NCBI RefSeq assembly: GCF_000153185.1
Contig: NZ_CH724150.1
Span: 16,770-80,769 of the forward strand
From: Reinekea blandensis MED297
GTDB lineage: Bacteria; Pseudomonadota; Gammaproteobacteria; Pseudomonadales; Natronospirillaceae
Length of the DNA: 64,000 nucleotides
Reading direction: 5' to 3'
Made by a program: the position numbers and the translations under genes. Shown here piece by piece: positions 57,592-64,000 of this stretch. The notes beneath the pieces are model-generated. The model saw only the letters and a list, made by a program, of their open reading frames with translations, ran no database searches and was not told where the DNA came from. Within the stretch, counting starts at the first letter, position 1; each line of letters begins with the position of its first letter.

Positions 57592-58181
57592 TCAGTCCCG
57601 AGTTGTTAGGACTGTTTAGTTGGGCATTGCTGTTGGCATATCCCGTTGCCTGGGTAAGTCGACAGCTATTCAAGTCACCCGGACTAATGACGTTGGTGCT
57701 GTTAATTAGCATTGTGGTGGTGTCTGTCCCAGTTTGGCAGGGCGCAAGCCTGGCATCCTGGGCCTTTGGTGTGGCTGACTTACCATCGGTCTTATTTGTT
57801 GGTTTGTTGATGAGTCGTCTGTTCTGGCCGGCCGATTCGAGTTTAAGAGCCCTGTGGCATCTGGGCGGTTTAGTTTCCTGTGTTCAGTTAGCGTTCTGGT
57901 TTTCTGGTTGGGAAGTGGTCTACCTTTGGGGGCAAGAAGCCATCTCGATGGTCGTTCTGGCCCTGTTTTTTGTGATCGCGTTGATGTTTCGTTCCTTGGC
58001 TGGGGCTGTGCTGATGCTGGTCGTTGCTATCGCCCTGGCATTTAATATTTATGGTACCTATAACAGCTGGTTGTATCTCGTTGGCTTACCCTTTGCGTTG
58101 GCCTATCTTTTAGGTTTGCCTATCAGTGGGATGCGCTGGTGGCTGGGACGACGATCCCAGTCTCGCGAGTTGTTTCGCTGA
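57588..58181 (+). CDS. Integral membrane protein, unknown, partner of the sialidase-like protein
   Basis: A 197-residue, very hydrophobic protein with about six to seven transmembrane helices and many tryptophans. I recognise no family. It overlaps the upstream gene by 4 bases (ATGA), so the two are translated together and probably work as a pair at the envelope. The next gene, ugd, begins 119 bases later. Confidence 0.75.
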   Translation: MISPELLGLFSWALLLAYPVAWVSRQLFKSPGLMTLVLLISIVVVSVPVWQGASLASWAFGVADLPSVLFVGLLMSRLFWPADSSLRALWHLGGLVSCVQLAFWFSGWEVVYLWGQEAISMVVLALFFVIALMFRSLAGAVLMLVVAIALAFNIYGTYNSWLYLVGLPFALAYLLGLPISGMRWWLGRRSQSRELFR

Positions 58182-58299
58182 CCGGTATCAAGGCCCCTCT
58201 TATTGCGGCCTTTCAGTGCGGGGGGTACACTTCCGCCTTTGAATTTTCCAGGGCTTGCCAGTACTCAGCAGGTCCTCCATTTGTACAAGGGAAACACAG

Positions 58300-59466
58300 A
58301 TGAAAATAGCCGTTGCCGGTACTGGATACGTTGGCCTTTCTAATGCCATGTTGTTGGCGCAGAACCATGAGGTCGTAGCCGTTGATATCGTTCCGGAAAA
58401 AGTTGAACAGTTAAATCAGGGACAGTCTCCGATTGAAGATACGGAGATTGAAGATTTTCTGGCCAATAAAACCCTGAACTTCAGTGCGACGCTGGATGCC
58501 GAAGCGGCCTATCAGGGTGCTGAGTTTGTCATCATTGCGACCCCGACCGATTACGACCCGGACACCAATTACTTTAATACCGGCAGCGTGGAAGCCGTGA
58601 TCAAGCAGGTGATGGCGGTGAACCCAGAAGCGGTGATGGTCATTAAATCAACCATCCCGGTAGGCTATACCGCTAAGTTGAAAGCGGAAATGGGCACCGA
58701 TAACCTCATCTTCAGCCCTGAGTTTCTGCGTGAAGGCAAGGCGCTGTATGACAACCTGTACCCCAGCCGGATCATCGTGGGCGAGCGCAGTGAGCGAGCT
58801 GAACGTTTCGCCGCCCTGCTGCAGGAAGGCGCGGTCAAGAAAGACGTCCCGACGCTGTTCGTCGACGCCACCGAAGCTGAAGCGATTAAACTGTTTGCCA
58901 ACACCTACCTGGCGATGCGGGTGGCGTACTTCAACGAACTGGACACTTATGCCGAAACACATGACTTGAATACCCGCCAGATTATTGAAGGGGTTGGGCT
59001 CGATCCGCGCATTGGTAACCACTACAACAACCCAAGTTTTGGTTATGGCGGTTACTGCTTGCCAAAAGATACCAAGCAACTGCTGGCAAACTTCGAAGAA
59101 GTGCCGAACAATCTGATTAAAGCGATTGTCGATGCCAATACCACGCGCAAAGACTTCATTGCAGACTCAATCATCAAACGCGGCCCGAAACGCGTTGGCA
59201 TCTATCGCTTGGTTATGAAGTCTGGCTCCGACAATTTCCGCGCGTCCGCTATTCAGGGCATCATGAAAAGACTGAAAGCGAAGGGTATTGAGGTCGTAGT
59301 TTATGAACCAGTGCTGACTGAGCATGAGTTCTTCCGGTCGCTGGTGATCAATGATCTGGAAAAATTCAAGCAAGTATCGGATGTAATTGTGGCCAACCGG
59401 CCATCGGACGAGCTAGCCGATGTGATGGATAAAGTCTATACGCGCGATCTTTTCGGCAGTGATTAA
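58300..59466 (+). CDS. ugd: UDP-glucose 6-dehydrogenase
   Basis: A 388-residue enzyme that oxidises UDP-glucose to UDP-glucuronate for surface polysaccharides. The NAD site [10 protein letters not shown] (near 7-16), [15 protein letters not shown] and the catalytic cysteine in [14 protein letters not shown] are present; the length and sequence resemble E. coli Ugd. The ATG at 58300 has AAGGGAAAC upstream; a longer frame from 58255 adds 15 unrelated residues. It feeds the epimerase at 59663. Confidence 0.96.
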   Translation: MKIAVAGTGYVGLSNAMLLAQNHEVVAVDIVPEKVEQLNQGQSPIEDTEIEDFLANKTLNFSATLDAEAAYQGAEFVIIATPTDYDPDTNYFNTGSVEAVIKQVMAVNPEAVMVIKSTIPVGYTAKLKAEMGTDNLIFSPEFLREGKALYDNLYPSRIIVGERSERAERFAALLQEGAVKKDVPTLFVDATEAEAIKLFANTYLAMRVAYFNELDTYAETHDLNTRQIIEGVGLDPRIGNHYNNPSFGYGGYCLPKDTKQLLANFEEVPNNLIKAIVDANTTRKDFIADSIIKRGPKRVGIYRLVMKSGSDNFRASAIQGIMKRLKAKGIEVVVYEPVLTEHEFFRSLVINDLEKFKQVSDVIVANRPSDELADVMDKVYTRDLFGSD

Positions 59467-59480
59467 AGTACCCACGTATC

Positions 59481-59507
59481 TGCAGGAGCGAGCCTGCTCG
59501 CGATCCC
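59481..59507. repeat. REP-like unit, type I (inverted)
   Basis: GCAGGAGCGAGCCTGCTCGC within 59481-59507 is the reverse complement of the type I unit at 56411, nearly base for base. It follows the ugd stop by 14 bases. Confidence 0.75.
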
Positions 59508-59591
59508 GGGGGTGAGTAGATCTCTGCATCTTCGTCTTCTGGTTTTGGCTATAAAAGCACCCGAGAAGGTTCGTTTATACAGGGCACCACT

Positions 59592-59620
59592 TTTGTAAGA
59601 GCTTGCCTGCAAGCGAAACC
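59592..59620. repeat. REP-like unit, type II (inverted)
   Basis: TGTAAGAGCTTGCCTGCAAG (within 59592-59620) is identical over 20 bases to the type II unit at 51571-51590. It lies 43 bases before the epimerase start. Confidence 0.75.
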
Positions 59621-59662
59621 GTAACAAACTGAATCAAACGGACTTGATAAACAGGAACACAT

Positions 59663-60664
59663 ATGAAATTACTCGTTACCGGCGCGGCCGGCTTTATCGG
59701 CAATGAGCTGGCCCTGAAACTGACCGATGCCGGCCACGACGTCATCGGCATCGATAACCTCAACGACTATTACGACGTACAGCTAAAAAAAGACCGGCTC
59801 AAACGACTCGACAATAACCCACGCTTTACCTTTATTAAAATGGGCGTCGAAGATCGTCAGGCCATGGCTGATTTGGCAAGCCAGCACACCTTCGATCAAA
59901 TCTTCCACATGGCCGCCCAAGCCGGTGTCCGTTATTCACTGGAAAACCCCAACGCCTACATTGACTCCAACCTCGTTGGCTTCGGGAATATCTTGGAACT
60001 GGCACGCCAGCAAACCGTTCAACACCTGATTTATGCGTCTTCCAGTTCTGTTTACGGTGAAAACGAAAAGCAACCGTTCAGTGAGGACGACCCCGTTGAT
60101 CACCCGGTTTCACTGTATGCCGCAACGAAAAAATCCAATGAAGTGATGGCGCATTCGTACAGTCACCTTTATAGCATTCCAACGACCGGTCTGCGCTTTT
60201 TTACCGTTTATGGCCCCTGGGGGCGCCCGGATATGGCGCCGTTCCTGTTCACCGATGCCATATTAGCCGGTCGCCCGATCAAGGTGTTTAACCACGGCAA
60301 TATGATGCGTGATTTCACCTACATCGACGACATTGTTGACGGCGTGATCAAAAGCTCCCAAGTGCCGCCGGTGAAAACCGACAAGCCAAAAACAGATACG
60401 CCGGCTGACAGCGATGCACCTTACCAAGTACTTAATATCGGTAATTCAGAACCGGTAAAACTGATGGATTTTATCGAAGCCATCGAAAACGCCTCCGGCA
60501 AAACCGCCGAAAAAGTGTTTATGGACATGCAGCCGGGCGATGTCCCGGTGACTTATGCCGATACTTCATTGCTGCAACAGAAAACGGGTTATCAGCCCAA
60601 CACCGCCATTCAAGATGGCGTTAATTCCGTTGTGCAATGGTACCGCAGTTATTATAACCGTTAA
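59663..60664 (+). CDS. NAD-dependent epimerase, probable UDP-glucuronate 4-epimerase
   Basis: A 333-residue extended SDR: TGAAGFIGNELA (6-17), SSSSVYGENEK, Tyr-x3-Lys in YAATKKSNE, and FFTVYGPWGRPDMA, a stretch typical of UDP-glucuronate 4-epimerases that yield UDP-galacturonate. The gene after ugd fits this: UDP-glucose to UDP-glucuronate to UDP-galacturonate. A Lys/Thr/Asp-rich loop near 243-252 (PPVKTDKPKTDTPADSD) is a variable insertion. Confidence 0.92.
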   Translation: MKLLVTGAAGFIGNELALKLTDAGHDVIGIDNLNDYYDVQLKKDRLKRLDNNPRFTFIKMGVEDRQAMADLASQHTFDQIFHMAAQAGVRYSLENPNAYIDSNLVGFGNILELARQQTVQHLIYASSSSVYGENEKQPFSEDDPVDHPVSLYAATKKSNEVMAHSYSHLYSIPTTGLRFFTVYGPWGRPDMAPFLFTDAILAGRPIKVFNHGNMMRDFTYIDDIVDGVIKSSQVPPVKTDKPKTDTPADSDAPYQVLNIGNSEPVKLMDFIEAIENASGKTAEKVFMDMQPGDVPVTYADTSLLQQKTGYQPNTAIQDGVNSVVQWYRSYYNR

Positions 60665-60676
60665 GTTAAGGGCAAT

Positions 60677-61795
60677 ATGAACAGTCAGATTGTTAAACTG
60701 GAAGGCGTCGTCATTCCGGACAGCTGTGATTTAAAGCGTCGTCACGTCCGTAAAGGGAAACGTCTGACTCAGCATTACCTGGAACGGTACGATCGCAAAA
60801 CGCTGATTTACGATTGCTTCTTTCGCCCCGATACGCAGGAGTATGTTTTCACCGGGCCGCGCTCATTAAATCTGTGGTTTTTGATGCGTCGGCACCTCTA
60901 TGTGAATGGCAAAAAACACACGGGTCGTCTTAAACGCATGGTTTGGCAGCGTTCCGAACAGACGGTTCTGAAAGCTCCCGCAGGCGCCACGTTGGAAATC
61001 AAACATGATGATTTTCAGGCCACAGTGCCAGTGCGCCATAGCGAACAGGATCGGTTCAAAGGCATGAATACTGCTCATGCCATGAACAAAAATAATAAAC
61101 TGGAATGGATTCGCGACTGGGCTCAGTACCACGTAAACGCGCATGGCCTCCAGGGCGTGGTGATTTTTGATAACGGCTCTACCGACTATCGTCCGGAGGA
61201 CATCGAGGCGACGTTGCAAACCGTCAATGGACTGGAAGCCATTCTGGTGATTGAAGCCGGCTTTCCCTATGGGCCGGTCGATAACAGCGGCAAAGCCATC
61301 ATCAGTCCGCGTTTCTTACAGACATCTATGTTTAATTTGGCACGGCAGGATGCATTCCGACAGGCGAGAGCAACCTTGAGTGTCGATATAGATGAACTGG
61401 TGGTCAGTGGCAGGGCCGAGTCGATTTTTGATGCGGCCGTTTACTCTCGGCTCGGGTGTCTTTCCTTTCGGGAGCACCGGGTTTTCCCGGAGGGCCGGTT
61501 GGGTACCCCTTATCCGCATCAGGCGCATATTATGAAAAAGGCCGATTTTAAACCCGGTAACACCAAATGGTGCGTGGACACAAACGGATTTATGAATCGC
61601 TTTGGCTGGGCCGTTCACCGGTTTGGCGGTGGCTTTTTCTTAATGACAGAGACGGACGACTTTCATTACCTGCATTGCCATGGCACCACCACCGGTTGGA
61701 AAGAAAAACGAATGAAGCCGGTGACAAATCTGAAAGAAGATCCGCAATTAAAGCCATTGTTTGACAAATATCTGCCGGGCAATACTGGCGGTTAG
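60677..61795 (+). CDS. GT92-like glycosyltransferase
   Basis: A 372-residue cytoplasmic protein of the glycosyltransferase family 2/92-like group: EWIRDWAQYHVNAHGLQGVVIFDNGSTD (split here by function into the acceptor helix and the nucleotide-binding loop), a DxD-like metal motif SVDIDEL and a late HYLHCHG. The basic N-terminal ~75 residues are extra. It lies 12 bases after the epimerase, so co-transcribed. Donor and acceptor sugars are unknown. Confidence 0.82.
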   Translation: MNSQIVKLEGVVIPDSCDLKRRHVRKGKRLTQHYLERYDRKTLIYDCFFRPDTQEYVFTGPRSLNLWFLMRRHLYVNGKKHTGRLKRMVWQRSEQTVLKAPAGATLEIKHDDFQATVPVRHSEQDRFKGMNTAHAMNKNNKLEWIRDWAQYHVNAHGLQGVVIFDNGSTDYRPEDIEATLQTVNGLEAILVIEAGFPYGPVDNSGKAIISPRFLQTSMFNLARQDAFRQARATLSVDIDELVVSGRAESIFDAAVYSRLGCLSFREHRVFPEGRLGTPYPHQAHIMKKADFKPGNTKWCVDTNGFMNRFGWAVHRFGGGFFLMTETDDFHYLHCHGTTTGWKEKRMKPVTNLKEDPQLKPLFDKYLPGNTGG

Positions 61796-61804
61796 TCGTC
61801 CTTG

Positions 61805-61894
61805 CTCCGCTGCGATACCTCCACAAGAGTCGTTCCAGCCACTGCGTAGGAGTGACGAAGCACAGCGGAGTCGCGACAAACCGGCTAGCCGGTT
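61805..61894. repeat. Palindromic spacer after the glycosyltransferase
   Basis: CTCCGCTG (61805-61812) and CAGCGGAG (61863-61870) form inverted arms around a 50-base core, followed by the 16-bp perfect palindrome AACCGGCTAGCCGGTT (61879-61894). It differs in sequence from the REP-like units to its left, though GTAGGAGTGACGAAGCACAG recalls them. It is 10 bases after the glycosyltransferase stop and could act in mRNA ending. Confidence 0.6.
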
Positions 61895-61956
61895 CTCGTA
61901 CCAAGCGCTAACCCTGCGCGAAGGTGGCATTAATAGCGCCTAGCCTACCAACCTGA

Positions 61957-62545
61957 TCACTTAACCACCAAAACCCGCTCCAACGCCAGCTGAGACATCA
62001 ACTCCTGCTGCAAAGCCCGCTTCGCTGATGCATCGCCATGCACCAGTCGAACCTCACCGGGCTTCGATTCAATACCCGCAACAAACGCTAACAAATCCTC
62101 CTGATCGACAAGTGCCGAAAACCCGGACACTGTATGAACCTGCGCTTTTAAATCATTAATCCCTGTTGCCACCGCATCCCGCTGCTGCAAAGCCGCCCTA
62201 GCGTTCCCCGAGCCTGATGCCCCACAAACAGAACATCGGTTGTCGGTAATGGCGCTAACGTCTGCAGATAATTCACTATCCGCCCACCCTGACACATCCC
62301 ATTGGCAGCGATGACAATGTCGGGTTGAGCTTTCTGTGCTAAACGTTTCACCAAGCGTATATGCTCGCGATGATCGGTTACCGTGATTAACGAATCGAAA
62401 GCTAAGGGCAGCCGACCTTTCGCTTTGCGATGCTGCAGCCATTCCGGCCAATAGGCATTCAATGATCGATACGCAGACGTGAGTTCGGCTGCCAAGGGAG
62501 AATCTAGAATAACGGGTAGGGGAGTGTCACTAGGCCAGTTGAGTA
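61957..62545 (-). pseudogene. Remnant of a beta-CASP metallo-beta-lactamase RNA nuclease
   Basis: Two overlapping reading frames together spell the C-terminal third of an RNA-processing exonuclease-type MBL/beta-CASP protein: first PLPVILDSPLAAELT...PDIVIAANGMCQGGRIVNYLQ...VLFVGHQARGTLGR, then in another frame ALQQRDA...AQVHTVSGFSALVDQEDLLAF. The frame changes at about 62190-62205. The N-terminal MBL domain with the metal-binding HxHxDH motif is absent: beyond about 62545 the sequence has no similarity I can see. The conserved His of SAHAD reads Leu here. Truncation, frameshift and lost ligand all say non-functional. Confidence 0.8.
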
Positions 62546-63642
62546 GAAGCCAGATCCTTATACACCTTTTCTTCCTTTGTAAGTATAAATGAATGTCGAG
62601 AAACTCACGATAAACACGCATACTACTTTTAAAGGGCAGGAAGGTTATTAATAGGACTCGATATTTGGAATTTAAATTATCTAAGTATACTTATGGTAAC
62701 CCATTAGGCGGCTCAATCTATACTTAACTCCCAAAATGCCGAAGTAGAAGCTAGGGTCGCCTACAGGGACCGTTTTCATGGTTACCGATACTACAAGTCG
62801 TGCCTGCCGTTAAAACGCAAACGCCGATCTATAAACCCTGCTCGCCCATCAACTGAACTAATCAAGAGTCATTAGGCTACCACCCCTACATTGAGGCAAC
62901 CCGTAAAAAACTACAGGCGTGGTTATTAAAAACCGCTTGAACCCGTCACATGAGTAAGTAAACCCAAGAGACATGGTCTTACTGACATTGTTATCAAGTA
63001 AAGACTGGTGTTCAAGTAACTCAAAGTAGAGTAAACCGGTGTTTTACCTCCTACCTCATAGAGAGTAGACCAGATGGTCTGGCGTTCTATGGGGGCGATT
63101 TCACAGTGTTAATCTCTTTACTCACTCGAGTTGGCAATGGTATCTCCGGCGGAAAGAACTGCGGTAAATACATTAAATCTCGATAAAGATGACAATTTTT
63201 CCAGCATCATCAAGTAAAACTCATCGTGAACTAAGCATCCATTAGCCTGAGGTCAAAAGGTAGCAACATTGAACGTAGTCTTTTGCAGTGTTTCGTTGAG
63301 CTAGAAATTGTGACCTTTAATCAACCGGTATTGCCATCATTAGAGCTCCCAATTACACTGCATGCGGCTGCTTAGTGGGTCTCAAAGTTCCTGTGTGAAA
63401 TTCTTGTAAGCTCCATCTAATTACCATTTCTGGGTTTCAGATATAGATTTTTTCTTGATTATATTCCCGGATTTTGTGAGTTCCAGAAACTCAAATACCT
63501 GCGATTGATCGTATATATGAGATTTTTCTAAAGCTGGGTTTCGACAATTAGCTTCAAAAGTGACGGGCTAACATAAAATTAACAAGTGAAGCAAATGAGC
63601 TTGAGTAGTGAAGGTTGTTTTCCAACGGAAGGGTCTTAGTGA
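62546..63642. other. AT-rich gene-free region at the edge of a polysaccharide island
   Basis: About 1.1 kb without a credible gene on either strand, and richer in A and T than the rest of the window. It contains a short open stretch ending at 62940 (27 codons, including GYHPYIEATRKKLQAWLL), which looks like the tail of a lost gene, and a palindrome AGACCA-GA-TGGTCT (63067-63080). I saw no JUMPStart/ops element. The last ~200 bases probably hold the flippase promoter. Confidence 0.6.
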
Positions 63643-64000
63643 ATGGAAATCAAGAGTGTGTTTATTAAAAGCATAATGAAACTGGCTTCAGGTAGCGCAT
63701 TTGCTCAGATAATAACATTGCTAAGCTCCCCAATTATAACGAGACTGTTTTCACCAGAAGTATATGGAAATTTCAGTACCTTTTCTTCTATTGCGCTTGT
63801 ATTGTTTCCGTTGGCCGCTCTTTCCTTACCGCTCGCAATACCATTGCCAAGTACAAATCAAGAAGCAACTACTTTATTGAAGGGCAGCCTTCTAATCTCG
63901 GTTGTAGTCTCAGTGTTTTTGCTAGTGATAGCTTTTCTAGCAAGTTCACGAGTGTTTAGTTGGCTGAGTTTAGATTTTGGTTTAGCGTGGTTCTTTTTTC
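63643..64000 (+). CDS. Wzx-type polysaccharide flippase, N-terminal part (3' truncated by window edge)
   Basis: An open frame runs from the ATG at 63643 to the window end (119 codons, no stop), with GGAAGGG (63627-63633) 9 bases upstream. The start IKSIMKLASGSAFAQIITLL and SPIITRLFSPEVYGNFSTFS is the classic N-terminus of O-antigen/capsule flippases of the MATE-like (MOP) superfamily, followed by further hydrophobic helices (about 48-68, 80-100). Codon use is AT-rich compared with the housekeeping genes, suggesting horizontal origin. It opens the putative polysaccharide cluster. Confidence 0.88.
   Translation, partial: MEIKSVFIKSIMKLASGSAFAQIITLLSSPIITRLFSPEVYGNFSTFSSIALVLFPLAALSLPLAIPLPSTNQEATTLLKGSLLISVVVSVFLLVIAFLASSRVFSWLSLDFGLAWFFF

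Noticed and set aside
63600..63720. JUMPStart/ops element before the flippase
   Set aside because: GGTAGCG occurs at about 63694 but inside the flippase coding region and without the surrounding conserved bases.
1..64000. CRISPR arrays, tRNA, rRNA genes and intact insertion sequences
   Set aside because: I looked for regularly spaced repeats, cloverleaf-like segments with a CCA end, and transposase motifs, and found none; a tRNAscan-SE run could still find a tRNA I missed.

Overview
The window is a 64 kb chromosomal segment of a Gram-negative gammaproteobacterium, moderately GC-rich except for its right end. Gene order and protein similarity (rlmN-pilW-ispG-hisS-yfgM-bamB-der, xseA divergent from guaBA, rnfABCDGE-nth, metG and mrp) point to a marine or halophilic member of the Oceanospirillales. 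A Saccharospirillum/Reinekea-like relative is my guess from memory of gene families, not a database result. I see no rRNA, tRNA, CRISPR array or intact insertion sequence.

Layout. 0-1.2 kb: 3' end of an RND efflux pump gene and its terminator. 1.2-9.1 kb: a nine-gene iron-sulfur operon, iscR-iscS-sufB-sufC-sufD-sufS-sufA-sufT-sufE, behind a sigma70-type promoter that overlaps a near-consensus IscR type 1 site. It carries two cysteine desulfurases but no iscU, hscBA or fdx. 9.2-10.7 kb: a GGDEF-EAL protein. 10.8-19.2 kb: ndk, then the rlmN...der housekeeping run, without rodZ. 19.3-24.0 kb: xseA and guaBA. 24.0-25.3 kb: an orphan sugar-type solute-binding protein. 25.56-26.34 kb: a promoter, a yybP-ykoY (manganese) riboswitch and a UPF0016 cation exporter, followed by tadA and an MFS transporter.

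28-41.7 kb is a carbon-storage district: glgC-glgA (glycogen), two phasin-family granule proteins, a TetR regulator, a patatin-like lipase, a two-domain fatty acyl-CoA reductase resembling Maqu_2507 of Marinobacter, a membrane-anchored alpha/beta hydrolase and a wax ester synthase/diacylglycerol acyltransferase. Together the reductase (acyl-CoA to fatty alcohol) and the acyltransferase (alcohol plus acyl-CoA to wax ester) form a plausible complete wax ester route. Small uncharacterised genes are interspersed.

41.7-45.9 kb: two Nudix hydrolases, a DUF4062 protein, a DegV protein and endonuclease III. 46-51.4 kb: rnfABCDGE, read leftward from a recognisable promoter. 51.7-56.3 kb: metG, manC and mrp. 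56.6-61.8 kb: a sialidase-fold-like protein with a membrane partner, then ugd, a UDP-glucuronate epimerase and a GT92-like glycosyltransferase, which look like the start of a surface polysaccharide locus. REP-like palindromes occur in the spacers between 51.5 and 59.6 kb. The right end holds a truncated, frameshifted beta-CASP nuclease, about 1 kb of AT-rich DNA without a gene, and the 5' end of a Wzx-type flippase that runs off the window. That looks like the edge of a variable polysaccharide island.
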